From assembly GCA_964574215.1 (NCBI GenBank), contig CAZNLR010000060.1, positions 1 through 23,410 on the forward strand: a stretch of DNA of 23,410 nt, given 5' to 3'. Below the pieces are notes generated by a model. It did no database searches. It was not told where the DNA came from and was given only the letters and a program-made list of their open reading frames with translations. The DNA is from GCA-2725625 sp964574215. Its GTDB lineage: Bacteria > Pseudomonadota > Alphaproteobacteria > Rhodospirillales > UBA2165. The first letter of the stretch is position 1. Each line of letters starts with the position of its first letter. The translations under genes were made by a program, and so were the position numbers. Below are positions 1 through 7,179 of the stretch, in pieces.

Positions 1-293
1 CTAAGGGCGAATACGGGTTCTTTGATGCGAACAAGGTTTGGGTATTCAGCCTCCGCGCCTGTGACACGGGCGAGTTCGGCGTCGGACACACCGGAATTGA
101 CTTCAATCAGACTCCGTTTCGCGGGCCGGTAAACCAGCTCTATATCATGTCCGATCTGGCGATAGACTTCTTTGAGTAAGCGGGCAATTTTCTCCGCCTC
201 AAGGAACTCGGCTGTTGATATTTTATAGGTATCAGCTTTGGCTGATTGAGCCGATATCAGAAACAGAATGAAAAGAACATTGATGGACCGCAC
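1..293 (-). CDS. Secreted solute-binding-like protein (family 3 type), 5' part only
   Basis: An open frame runs from a GTG at 293 to the left edge of the window, giving about 97 residues with no stop. The N-terminus is a good secretion signal: a short charged start, a hydrophobic core (VLFILFLIS) and an AQSAKA-D cleavage site. The mature part begins with DTYKIST, continues through a region rich in E, K and L (EAEKIARLLKEVYRQIG), and then a beta-like stretch (IELVYRPAKRSLIEVNSG). That is the style of the N-lobe of periplasmic family 3 solute-binding proteins or their relatives without a transporter. The ligand cannot be told. In-frame GTG (323) and TTG (326) starts also exist, but the 293 start gives the cleaner signal peptide. 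The gene follows the radical SAM gene on the same strand after 110 bases in which I saw no clear terminator. Confidence 0.6.
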   Translation of the reverse strand, partial: MRSINVLFILFLISAQSAKADTYKISTAEFLEAEKIARLLKEVYRQIGHDIELVYRPAKRSLIEVNSGVSDAELARVTGAEAEYPNLVRIKEPVFAL

Positions 294-403
294 ATCGTCA
301 CCATTTGTTGAAGTAAATCGCACCAAACCACACTAGATCATTATCCGAACTGAAGGAATTAATATCGGAGCATTCGGGCAAATAGAAGGGTGACTAGCTC
401 AAT

Positions 404-1720
404 TTACCCGCAACACCGCTTGTACTTTTTCCCGCTGCCGCAGGGACAAGGGTCGTTCCGGCCGGGTGTCGCCGACTCTGTTTTGTCCGTCGTTTTCTGA
501 CTTTCCAATATCTCCATTATCCGCGCCGCCGGCTGTTGCCGCCTCAACAGCTCCGCCATCTGGGACATCACCGGTTCGGTGTGGGCGGCGAAATTTTTGT
601 ACGAGGGGCAGAGATAGTTGAGGCCGGGCTCATTGTCTTTGGTATGGGCGAAGCGGTGTTTGGGGCAGCCGCCATGGCAAATTCTCAAAAAACGGCAGCC
701 TCGGCATTCACCCGGCAGTTGATCGAATTTGTCGGCGCCGAATTTCAGTTGCGGCGCGCTATTGACCAGGTCGATCAGGGGTGTATCGACAATGTTGCCC
801 AGCTTGTGGCTGTCATAAACGTAGTGATCGCAGGCGAAGAGGTCACCGTTGTGCTCCAGCACCATGTTCTGGCCACAGGTTTTGGCGTTGACGCAGAGGC
901 CCGGTGGCTCCCCGAGCCAGGCGCCGAGATGGACATCGAACATCTGCACGAACACCTCGCCCACGTCCCGCCTTACCCAGGCGTCGAACACCTGACACAT
1001 GAAATCGCCGAAACCGTCGGCGGGAACGCTCCACTCGGTCGTTGCGGCGGCGTCATCCACGGGGCCACCGTCGGGCGGGCCCGCCAAATCCCCGTCCGGC
1101 ATCTTGCGTTCGACAATGGGAATGAACTGCATGAATTCAACACCCAGATCGCGGAGATACTTGTAGACCTCCCCGCCGAACTTGACGTTGCGCCGGTGAA
1201 CGGTGGTGAGGGTGTTGAACTCCACCCCACCGTCTCTTAGGCGTGTCACCGTTTCAGCCACCTTTTCATGGGTGGGCGCGTTCTTCTTATCCACCCGAAA
1301 ACGGTCGTGCAGGCGTTCCGGACCGTCGATGCTAAGCCCGATGAGGAAGTTATTGACGGCGAGAAATTCGATCCAATCCGCATCGATGAGCGTACCGTTG
1401 GTCTGCAAAGAATTGGTGATCACTTGGCCGTTGCGGGCGTGTTTATTCTGCAAATCGACGGCGCGGCGGAAAAAATCCAGACCCATTAGGGTCGGCTCGC
1501 CTCCCTGCCAGAAAAAGGTCACTTCAGGAAGGGTACAGGTCTCGATGAATTGCCTGACATACTGTTCCAGCACATCGTCAGACATGCGAAAACTGGACTT
1601 GCCGGGATAGAGGTCCTCTTTCTCCAGGTAATAACAGTAGGTGCAATCGAGGTTACAGGCCGACCCGGCGGGCTTGGCCATGATGTGGAAATTTCCGCCA
1701 TAGGCAACCGGCGTGTCCAT
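404..1720 (-). CDS. Radical SAM/SPASM enzyme, anaerobic sulfatase-maturase-like, with C-terminal SEC-C zinc motif
   Basis: The 438-residue protein opens with the radical SAM cluster site C22-x3-C26-x2-C29 followed by YYLEKEDLYP, typical of anaerobic sulfatase-maturating enzymes (anSME). Those enzymes oxidise a Cys or Ser of a sulfatase to formylglycine using S-adenosylmethionine. Further cysteine groups near residues 275-355 (CGQNMVLEHNGDLFACDH and CRGCRFLRICHGGCPKHRF) fit the two auxiliary SPASM [4Fe-4S] clusters. The last 19 residues (GRNDPCPCGSGKKYKRCCG) are a SEC-C zinc-binding motif like the SecA tail. The ATG overlaps the ubiV stop by one base (TAATG), so translation is probably coupled to ubiV. 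No sulfatase gene is in the window, so the substrate is open. The family assignment is firm; sulfatase maturation itself is inferred, and another peptide-modifying role is possible. Confidence 0.85.
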   Translation of the reverse strand: MDTPVAYGGNFHIMAKPAGSACNLDCTYCYYLEKEDLYPGKSSFRMSDDVLEQYVRQFIETCTLPEVTFFWQGGEPTLMGLDFFRRAVDLQNKHARNGQVITNSLQTNGTLIDADWIEFLAVNNFLIGLSIDGPERLHDRFRVDKKNAPTHEKVAETVTRLRDGGVEFNTLTTVHRRNVKFGGEVYKYLRDLGVEFMQFIPIVERKMPDGDLAGPPDGGPVDDAAATTEWSVPADGFGDFMCQVFDAWVRRDVGEVFVQMFDVHLGAWLGEPPGLCVNAKTCGQNMVLEHNGDLFACDHYVYDSHKLGNIVDTPLIDLVNSAPQLKFGADKFDQLPGECRGCRFLRICHGGCPKHRFAHTKDNEPGLNYLCPSYKNFAAHTEPVMSQMAELLRRQQPAARIMEILESQKTTDKTESATPGRNDPCPCGSGKKYKRCCG

Positions 1721-2649
1721 TATTCAGCGCCGATGTGACCCGAGGTGTACGCCACGCCCGGCTGAGCATGGTGGAAACCATTGGCAAAGGGAACGCCGTC
1801 GGTCAATTCCGTCAGTTGATCATTGGCCTCGTCAATGTCCACAGATCCGTCCAGCAAATCCCGGTAGCAATGGGCCACCGCCACCATGTCAATGGGATGG
1901 GGATTGAGGCGGAAGATATCGACGCCCAGACCGGTCAATTCCGCCAACTCCGCCGCCAGATTGTAGTAGCTGTGGGACAGGGTTTGGGTGCCGTTGACCG
2001 ACAAAAAGGCATCGCCGTCCAGGGTTTCCAAATCCATGCCGTCAGCGTCTTCACCGCAGACATATTGGCAGCTGTCCTTGTGGAGGTTCCGGGATCTAGC
2101 GTGATAGCAGCGGGCGGAAATGGCCAACGGCAACCGTCCGAACACCTGAACCTCCATCTCGACACCGCAATCCGCCATAACGCCCAGCGCCGAAGCCGGC
2201 AATTCAGCGGGCAGGACGATGCGGGACGCGCCCCGCTCCATGAAATAATTTACCGTACCTTCGTTGTAGGTGCTGATATAGGGGCCGACGACGTGAGGCT
2301 TGCCGTTGAGATGCGAGACGGCGGAAAGGTCGTTGGCCTCTACCATGAGATCGGCGTTTTCGGCCAGATCGGCCATGATCTCGGCCTCCCGTTTGGTCAT
2401 CACCAGGGCCAGGGTTGAATAGACCACTTCTTTGCCTGCGTTCGTCAATCGTTCGATCACTTCGGGCATAAAAGGTTCGAAAAAGGGCTGACGCTTGGAA
2501 CAAACGGCTTCACCCACATAGATGCTGTCGATGGGCGCTTCGTCGGCGATACGGAAATAGAAATCGCGCCAATCCTCTGGCTGCCAATTAAAGAGTACAG
2601 GCCCCAAGGATAATTTGCGGGAAAGTTTGTTGGATAGTTTCGCCACCAT
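1720..2649 (-). CDS. ubiV: UbiV, O2-independent ubiquinone hydroxylation subunit (peptidase U32 family)
   Basis: This 309-residue U32-family protein matches UbiV. UbiV pairs with UbiU to hydroxylate the ubiquinone ring without oxygen, using prephenate as oxygen donor in the studied bacteria. Four cysteines at C50, C181, C194 and C198 have the spacing expected for the single [4Fe-4S] ligand set of UbiV (the last three in RCYH..SCQYVC). The gene lies 9 bases after ubiU and its stop overlaps the next start. A strong AGGAGG lies just before the ATG and overlaps the region after the ubiU TAG. The spacing to the ATG is short (about 3 bases), so the adjacent in-frame GTG at 2646 is an alternative start. 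Order and spacing indicate one transcript ubiT-ubiU-ubiV-radical SAM. Confidence 0.92.
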   Translation of the reverse strand: MVAKLSNKLSRKLSLGPVLFNWQPEDWRDFYFRIADEAPIDSIYVGEAVCSKRQPFFEPFMPEVIERLTNAGKEVVYSTLALVMTKREAEIMADLAENADLMVEANDLSAVSHLNGKPHVVGPYISTYNEGTVNYFMERGASRIVLPAELPASALGVMADCGVEMEVQVFGRLPLAISARCYHARSRNLHKDSCQYVCGEDADGMDLETLDGDAFLSVNGTQTLSHSYYNLAAELAELTGLGVDIFRLNPHPIDMVAVAHCYRDLLDGSVDIDEANDQLTELTDGVPFANGFHHAQPGVAYTSGHIGAE

Positions 2650-2658
2650 AACCCTCCT

Positions 2659-3645
2659 CTAGCGCCAGATCTTGTCGTAGGCGCCGGCGGTTTCCCGCCC
2701 GCCTTCGGTGACGGCGCTGAGATCGACCTCGGGTGCGACACCCTGTTCCAGCGCATCGACGGCAGCGCGGAAGTTGCGTACCACTTCGGCCACATAAGCG
2801 CGGCCCCGCTGTCGGCCTTCAATCTTCAAGGCGGTCACACCGGCATCCACCAACTGCCCCAGCATTTCGATGGCGTTGAGAGAGGTGGGGTCTTCGAACA
2901 GGTACGAGACATTGCCCTGGACGGAAAATCTGCCCTTGCACAAAGTGGGATATCCCGCCGGTTCGTCGGCGTCGAAGGAGTTGATGGTGAAATCGCCCAG
3001 TTTGGAATTCATGCGCCCGTCTTTTTCCTCGTAGCGCACGTGACTGGCCGGCGAACAAACACCGTTCATGTTGGGGGACTGCCCCGTGACATAGGACGAG
3101 AGAGAACACCGCCCTTCGGCCATGACGCACAAGCCACCGAAAACGAACACTTCGGTCTCGACGGGCAAGTCGGCGTTAAGTGCCTTGATCTCCTGCACGG
3201 TCAGCACCCGGGGCAATACCACCCGCTTGACGCCGAATTCCTCGTGATAAAAGCGGATGGCTTCGGCGTTGGAGGCCGACGCCTGCACCGAAAGGTGCCG
3301 CCTCAGATCGGGATGGTTTTTGGCGGTGTAATCCAGGAGCCCGATATCCGCCAATATGACGGCGTCGGCGCCGCATGTTTCAGCATCGGCAACCGCTTCG
3401 TGCCAGGGGCCGGGATTACCCGCCTGCGGAAAAGTATTGATCGCCACCAGCACTTTGGTGCCGTGGTCATGGGCATAGGCCACACCCTCTGCCAGTTCCG
3501 GGCGGCTGAAATTCAAGCCAGGGAAGTTGCGCGCGTTGGTCTCGTCCCGGAACCCCAGATAGACCGCATGGGCACCGGCATCGACCGCCGCGCGTAAGGA
3601 CGCCGGTGTCCCTGCCGGACAAACCAATTCAAGGGGACCGCTCAT
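2659..3645 (-). CDS. ubiU: UbiU, O2-independent ubiquinone hydroxylation subunit (peptidase U32 family)
   Basis: A 328-residue U32-family protein starting MSGPLELVCPAGTPASLRAA, the usual UbiU/YhbU N-terminus. Cysteines C173, C180, C197 and C236 are spaced 7, 17 and 39 residues apart, the same spacing as the [4Fe-4S] ligands I recall for E. coli UbiU (169, 176, 193, 232). UbiU and UbiV act as a complex in anaerobic ubiquinone synthesis. No protease role is expected despite the family name. The ATG overlaps the ubiT stop by four bases (ATGA), a sign of translational coupling. Length is normal for the family and I see no damage. Confidence 0.93.
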   Translation of the reverse strand: MSGPLELVCPAGTPASLRAAVDAGAHAVYLGFRDETNARNFPGLNFSRPELAEGVAYAHDHGTKVLVAINTFPQAGNPGPWHEAVADAETCGADAVILADIGLLDYTAKNHPDLRRHLSVQASASNAEAIRFYHEEFGVKRVVLPRVLTVQEIKALNADLPVETEVFVFGGLCVMAEGRCSLSSYVTGQSPNMNGVCSPASHVRYEEKDGRMNSKLGDFTINSFDADEPAGYPTLCKGRFSVQGNVSYLFEDPTSLNAIEMLGQLVDAGVTALKIEGRQRGRAYVAEVVRNFRAAVDALEQGVAPEVDLSAVTEGGRETAGAYDKIWR

Positions 3646-4277
3646 ACTGACGATCCGCCTTTTGGAACATTGCGCGGCATTCTCGAAATTGCAGCGCCGC
3701 GCACATTCTTCAGATCAGCGGCAATGCGGGCGGTGATTTTGACGGCACTTTCCGTCGCCGAACGTGCGGGACCCGCCAGCGGGCCAAACACGGACAAGAG
3801 ATCGCCCAACACATCCACCTCGTCGCTGTCGACGGCGTTCCTCAGCATCACAACGGCCTCGGTATCGCCAATCACCGTCAGTTCGCGGGTGAAAAACAAG
3901 GCATCCCCATCCAGGCGTCCTTCCAGCAAGTCGATCAGCAATGGCAACGGTCCACGGATGGTGGCCGTCGCCGTCGCGCCTTCTGCATTTCGGGCGATTT
4001 TCAAACCGGGTGTAGTGCCGCCGGGGCGAAGCATGAACACCAGTGGTAAATCCACGGGATCGATAACGAACAGGCAGTCGCCCAATTCGGCCAGCCGTTC
4101 GAAGATGGCGGGGTGACGCCGTCGCATGACGGAAAAAGCCAGGTCCAGGGGCGGCTGCAAGGGCGCCAACGGCAAGGGTTTCAAAACCGCACCGGCCAGT
4201 TCACCCAGGCCGGGCGGCAGCAATGCCGATGTGGGCAGTTTTGGTGCAGGCGGACGACCGCCGTTAGGTGTATTCAT
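3642..4277 (-). CDS. ubiT: UbiT, SCP2-domain lipid-binding accessory factor for anaerobic ubiquinone synthesis
   Basis: The ATG at 4277 is preceded by a GA-rich ribosome site (GAAGGGGGGGAA). An upstream in-frame TTG at 4304 would lie inside a hairpin and is unlikely. The 211-residue product has an N-terminal proline-rich segment and then an SCP2-like domain. Its most telling stretch is around residues 115-150: RGPLPLLIDLLEGRLDGDALFFTREL and GDTEAVVMLRNAVD, characteristic of UbiT/YhbT. UbiT is thought to bind ubiquinone precursors, as UbiJ does in the aerobic pathway. It is the first gene of the ubiTUV block and overlaps ubiU by four bases. selD ends 42 bases upstream on the same strand. Confidence 0.88.
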   Translation of the reverse strand: MNTPNGGRPPAPKLPTSALLPPGLGELAGAVLKPLPLAPLQPPLDLAFSVMRRRHPAIFERLAELGDCLFVIDPVDLPLVFMLRPGGTTPGLKIARNAEGATATATIRGPLPLLIDLLEGRLDGDALFFTRELTVIGDTEAVVMLRNAVDSDEVDVLGDLLSVFGPLAGPARSATESAVKITARIAADLKNVRGAAISRMPRNVPKGGSSV

Positions 4278-4288
4278 TTCCCCCCCTT

Positions 4289-4313
4289 CGACCGGCGATA
4301 ACAATACCGGTCG
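4289..4313 (-). other. Hairpin between selD and ubiT
   Basis: Perfect 7-bp inverted repeat CGACCGG / CCGGTCG with an 11-base loop, placed between the selD stop and the ubiT ribosome site. No T-run follows it on the minus strand, so it is not a standard intrinsic terminator. It could cap the selD transcript or lie in the ubiT leader; the sequence does not say which. Confidence 0.35.
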
Positions 4314-4319
4314 TCAGGT

Positions 4320-5369
4320 CTACTCTACGGATACCAGCGGCTCACCCGCTGACATGGTTCCAATTCGGGCGGCTTTATCAAAGCCCTGGCCATGGAATAC
4401 GGCTAAAATATCATCGACGGCGGCGGGAGGACAAGTCACCAGGAGACCGCCGCTGGTCTGCGGGTCCACCAATAGATTTTTGCGCCAATCCTCAACACCG
4501 TCAGGCAGGATCACATGATCCCCGAAACTTTGCCAGTTGCGGGCGCCGGCGCCCGTCGCGTAGCCTTTTTCGGCATAGGCGGTTGCCGTATCGAGGATAG
4601 GCAGTTCATCCCAGGTAACGGTAGCCGCCAATCCGGCTCCCTCGCAGAGTTCAAAAAGATGACCAAGCAGACCAAAACCAGTCACATCGGTTAAGGCATG
4701 AACTTCCGACAAGGCCGCCAAATCGGCACCGACGGCATTCAGCTTGGTGGTGCTTTCCACCATTTCAGCGTAACCGTCGGGATCAAGCTCGTCCTTGTTC
4801 ATGGCCGCACCGAGAATACCCACACCCAGACCTTTGCCCAAAATGACGGCATCGCCATCCTTGGCGTCAGAATTGCGTTTAATCTTATCGGGATGAACCA
4901 GGCCGACCACGGCCAGTCCGTAAATGGGTTCGGGTGCATCAATGGTATGACCGCCGGCAATCGGCACGCCAGCGGCATCGCACGCGGCCTGGCCGCCCGC
5001 CAGAATTTTCTGTATATCGTCATTTGACATTTTGTTAATGGGCATACCGGCGATAGCCAGGGCCATGATCGGCTTACCGCCGATGGCGTAAATATCGGAA
5101 AGCGCGTTGGTCGCCGAAATGCGGCCGAAGTCAAAATGATCGTCGACAATGGGCATAAAGAAATCAGTGGTCGCCACCACGGCTTGTTGGTCGTTAATTT
5201 TGTATACGGCGGCGTCATCGCCGGTCTCATAACCGACCAGCAAAGCGGGGTTTGCCGCCTGGGGCGGCAATTTGGACAACATCTCGTTGAGCACCGACGG
5301 TGCTACCTTACAGCCTCAACCGCCGCCGTGGGACAGTTCGGTCAGGCGTACAACCTGCTGATCCATCAT
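4320..5369 (-). CDS. selD: SelD, selenide water dikinase (selenophosphate synthetase), itself a selenoprotein
   Basis: SelD makes selenophosphate from selenide and ATP for selenocysteine and selenouridine. The frame starts at ATG 5369 (or the next ATG, 5366) after AGGA at good spacing and reads MMDQQVVRLTELSHGGG, then TGA at 5318-5316, then GCKVAPSVLNEML. SelD carries Cys or Sec exactly here (residue 17 in E. coli), so the TGA is read as selenocysteine, residue 18. ATG-to-stop calling instead starts at GTG 5294 and loses the catalytic segment. Downstream motifs fit the family: ETGDDAAVY, TTDFFMPIVDD, ATNALSDIYAIGGKP and GGHTIDAPEPIYG. The 349-residue length is normal. A SECIS-like hairpin follows the TGA. 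selA and selB are not in the window. It probably starts the transcript that continues into ubiTUV. Confidence 0.94.
5290..5318 (-). promoter_or_regulatory. Sec codon (TGA) and SECIS-like hairpin in selD
   Basis: The TGA occupies 5318-5316. After 11 bases there is a 6-bp stem AGCACC/GGTGCT (5304-5299 with 5295-5290) closing a GTC loop. Bacterial SECIS elements bind SelB and sit directly after the UGA, about 11 bases away, with an apical loop containing GU. Both features are seen here. Confidence 0.8.
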
Positions 5370-5411
5370 GTATTTTCCTGCTTTTGTTACATACTAACTT
5401 GGAACGCTCAC

Positions 5412-5441
5412 TATATAACGCGGCGTCCTTTATTCAACCAA
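5412..5441 (-). promoter_or_regulatory. Candidate sigma-70 promoter for selD
   Basis: On the minus strand TTGGTT (5441-5436) and TATATA (5417-5412) are separated by 18 bases. This lies after the terminator of the upstream dioxygenase gene and gives a leader of roughly 35 bases before the selD ATG. Pattern match only. Confidence 0.4.
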
Positions 5442-5471
5442 TCACATCACCGAGACCCGGTTACTATAAAT

Positions 5472-5495
5472 AAAAGGGGACGGTCCCCATTTTTT
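5472..5495 (-). terminator. Intrinsic terminator after the PhyH-like gene (possibly bidirectional)
   Basis: GGGGAC-G-GTCCCC (5476-5488) is flanked by an A-run on one side and six Ts on the other. Read on the minus strand it forms a tight GC hairpin followed by TTTTATTTAT, a good rho-independent terminator directly after the PhyH-like stop. It would also work on the plus strand. It resembles short palindromes dispersed in many proteobacterial genomes. Confidence 0.75.
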
Positions 5496-6252
5496 AGACC
5501 CTGAAGACATATTCTTTATCCTCATCCCGGTCGATGTCGGGGGGATAGGTTTTGAATTTGTCGTCATAATAGGCTTCCAAATGGTCTCCTCCGGACGCCT
5601 TGTTATAGGTGGCGAAATAAAGACGGCGGATTTTATTGCTCATATTGGGTTCGGACCGGTGGGGCGCATAGGAATCGAAAAAGGCGATATCGCCGGGCCG
5701 GGTGGGCATGTCGACAAAATTCATGTCTTGCATATCGCTATCGTTCAAGGGCTCCCACTCCCGCATTAAACCGTCTTTGTGGTGCCCGGCCGCCATTCTC
5801 AGACAGCCATTTTCCGTGGTGGCCTCGTCGACGCACACCATAACGGTGATGAAGAATTCCGCATAGGTTTCCCAACCGGCCTGCGAATCCTGATGCGGCG
5901 TAAATCCGTCGCCGCCCGGCATCTTGAAATTGATTTTTTCCTTGAACAGGACGGCGGGCTCGCCCAGCAATTGAGCAATGGGCGCTTTCAGCACGTTGCT
6001 CAATTGCTGAAACCCGGCATGAAACGGTGATATCTTTTCAATCCGGCAGATCAGATCGTCGCCGGGAATTTTCAGACTTTTTTCATGGAAAACCCAATGC
6101 TTGCCGCTCTCTTCCGGGAGCGCGGTAATCTCCTGGGTCCAGGCTTCTATCTGGTTCATCTCACCGTCACCGAACGCACCCTGCAAGAGCACAAATCCGT
6201 CCCGTTGAAAATCACTGATCTGCTGTTCGGATAAAGTCGGTACCGATAACAT
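5494..6252 (-). CDS. Phytanoyl-CoA dioxygenase (PhyH) family Fe(II)/2-oxoglutarate oxygenase
   Basis: A 252-residue protein with the jelly-roll oxygenase pattern. It has H120-x-D122 (in TPHQDSQ) and a distal H198 (SYAPHRSEPN) as the likely Fe(II) ligands, with arginines 209-210 available for 2-oxoglutarate. The N-terminus (LSEQQISDFQRDGFVLLQGAF) is typical of the PhyH superfamily, where an early helix is followed by 'RDGFv'. The substrate cannot be told; relatives hydroxylate small phosphonates, amino acids and lipid acyl chains. The ATG follows GGGGAAAGA. It lies 40 bases after a transglutaminase-like gene on the same strand, so the two probably form an operon that ends at the terminator right after this stop. 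Confidence 0.82.
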   Translation of the reverse strand: MLSVPTLSEQQISDFQRDGFVLLQGAFGDGEMNQIEAWTQEITALPEESGKHWVFHEKSLKIPGDDLICRIEKISPFHAGFQQLSNVLKAPIAQLLGEPAVLFKEKINFKMPGGDGFTPHQDSQAGWETYAEFFITVMVCVDEATTENGCLRMAAGHHKDGLMREWEPLNDSDMQDMNFVDMPTRPGDIAFFDSYAPHRSEPNMSNKIRRLYFATYNKASGGDHLEAYYDDKFKTYPPDIDRDEDKEYVFRV

Positions 6253-6292
6253 TCTTTCCCCGTTCTTCCTAAATAAATACAGGCGTTAGCCG

Positions 6293-6991
6293 CTAGGTGC
6301 CGGCTTCGGCATAAAGGTCGCCGGATGCGCCGTTGATATATTCCGGCTTATACAATTCCTTACAGGTCTCAAGAATTTTTTCGAATGGAACATCGGCAAA
6401 CGTGCCACGATCCTGCAAGTACTGCATATGCTTTTTGCCTTCCTGGTCGAATTCATGGAACAGGGAATCCTCAAAACCGTCAAATTCCAACGGATGCAGC
6501 TTAAATTTGTCGCACAGCGCTTTGGTGAATGCCGGCGTCGCCTTCACCCATTTATCGTTGACGAAAATATCGCAATAGGAATGCCAGACGAAAACATCCG
6601 TGCCCAACAGTTCCAGAAGCCGGCTCGACGTCAAATGGTTTTTCACGTCGGCATAGCCGGGCCGGGCCGGAATACCGTGAATGCGGCAGCACGCGGCCAT
6701 TAATGCCGCCTTGGGCACGCACCAGCCCCGCCCCGTAATCACCGCATCACTGGCCCGGAAGCTGGCCGGATCGGAGATCGCCATATAGGGATCGTAGTAG
6801 ATGCCGTCCCGAATGGCGTAATACAGGTTGATCACTTTGTCATGATCGCTTTCGGCGTCGCCTACATTTTCGTGGGCGTATTCGATGACCGCCGGATGGT
6901 CGCTATCGACAAACCTGCCGGGATTCAAAAACTCATCGTTGGACATAAGGATTTTTTTCGCCTCTCGCGGAATTTCCTTTAACAAAGGCAT
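6293..6991 (-). CDS. Transglutaminase-like superfamily protein
   Basis: A 232-residue cytoplasmic protein (no signal peptide). The Cys of the papain-like triad is probably C91 in TGRGWCVPKAALMAACCR, and the His is H137 in VFVWHSYCDIFV. The Asp usually found about 12-15 residues later is replaced by the sequence WVKATPAF, so the third member is not obvious. The C-terminal part (FDGFEDSLFHEFDQEGKKHMQYLQDRG) is a recognisable tail of one bacterial transglutaminase-like subfamily. The reaction could be peptide cleavage or amide transfer; nothing here decides it. The first ATG has a poor ribosome site; Met16 (ATG 6946) is an alternative start. It is divergent from the gpt-like gene and precedes the PhyH-like gene. 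Confidence 0.75.
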   Translation of the reverse strand: MPLLKEIPREAKKILMSNDEFLNPGRFVDSDHPAVIEYAHENVGDAESDHDKVINLYYAIRDGIYYDPYMAISDPASFRASDAVITGRGWCVPKAALMAACCRIHGIPARPGYADVKNHLTSSRLLELLGTDVFVWHSYCDIFVNDKWVKATPAFTKALCDKFKLHPLEFDGFEDSLFHEFDQEGKKHMQYLQDRGTFADVPFEKILETCKELYKPEYINGASGDLYAEAGT

Positions 6992-7179
6992 ATCGCAAAC
7001 AGTTATTACTTAGGCAATATATTTCCTGAATTCAAACAGAGCAAACAGTGCCTCCGACCGGCCGTGTATGATGTAAAAATTCCCGCCCGCTTTTTTTCCC
7101 TACTTGCCCTAATTGAGACCGGTGGTAAGATCGCGTCCCAAAGAATTCCATACCGAGTAACAGGGGCGCCGGTTTTCAC

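Noticed and set aside
536..1240. A 234-codon plus-strand open frame opposite the radical SAM gene
   Set aside because: The minus-strand frame has complete radical SAM, SPASM and SEC-C motifs; the plus-strand product looks random.
1720..3645. Collagenase-like U32 proteases
   Set aside because: The four-cysteine spacing and the adjacent UbiT identify them as UbiU and UbiV.
5316..5318. selD as a frameshifted or nonsense-broken pseudogene
   Set aside because: The TGA lies at the exact Sec/Cys site, the frame is open on both sides, a SECIS-like hairpin follows, and a good start and ribosome site lie upstream.
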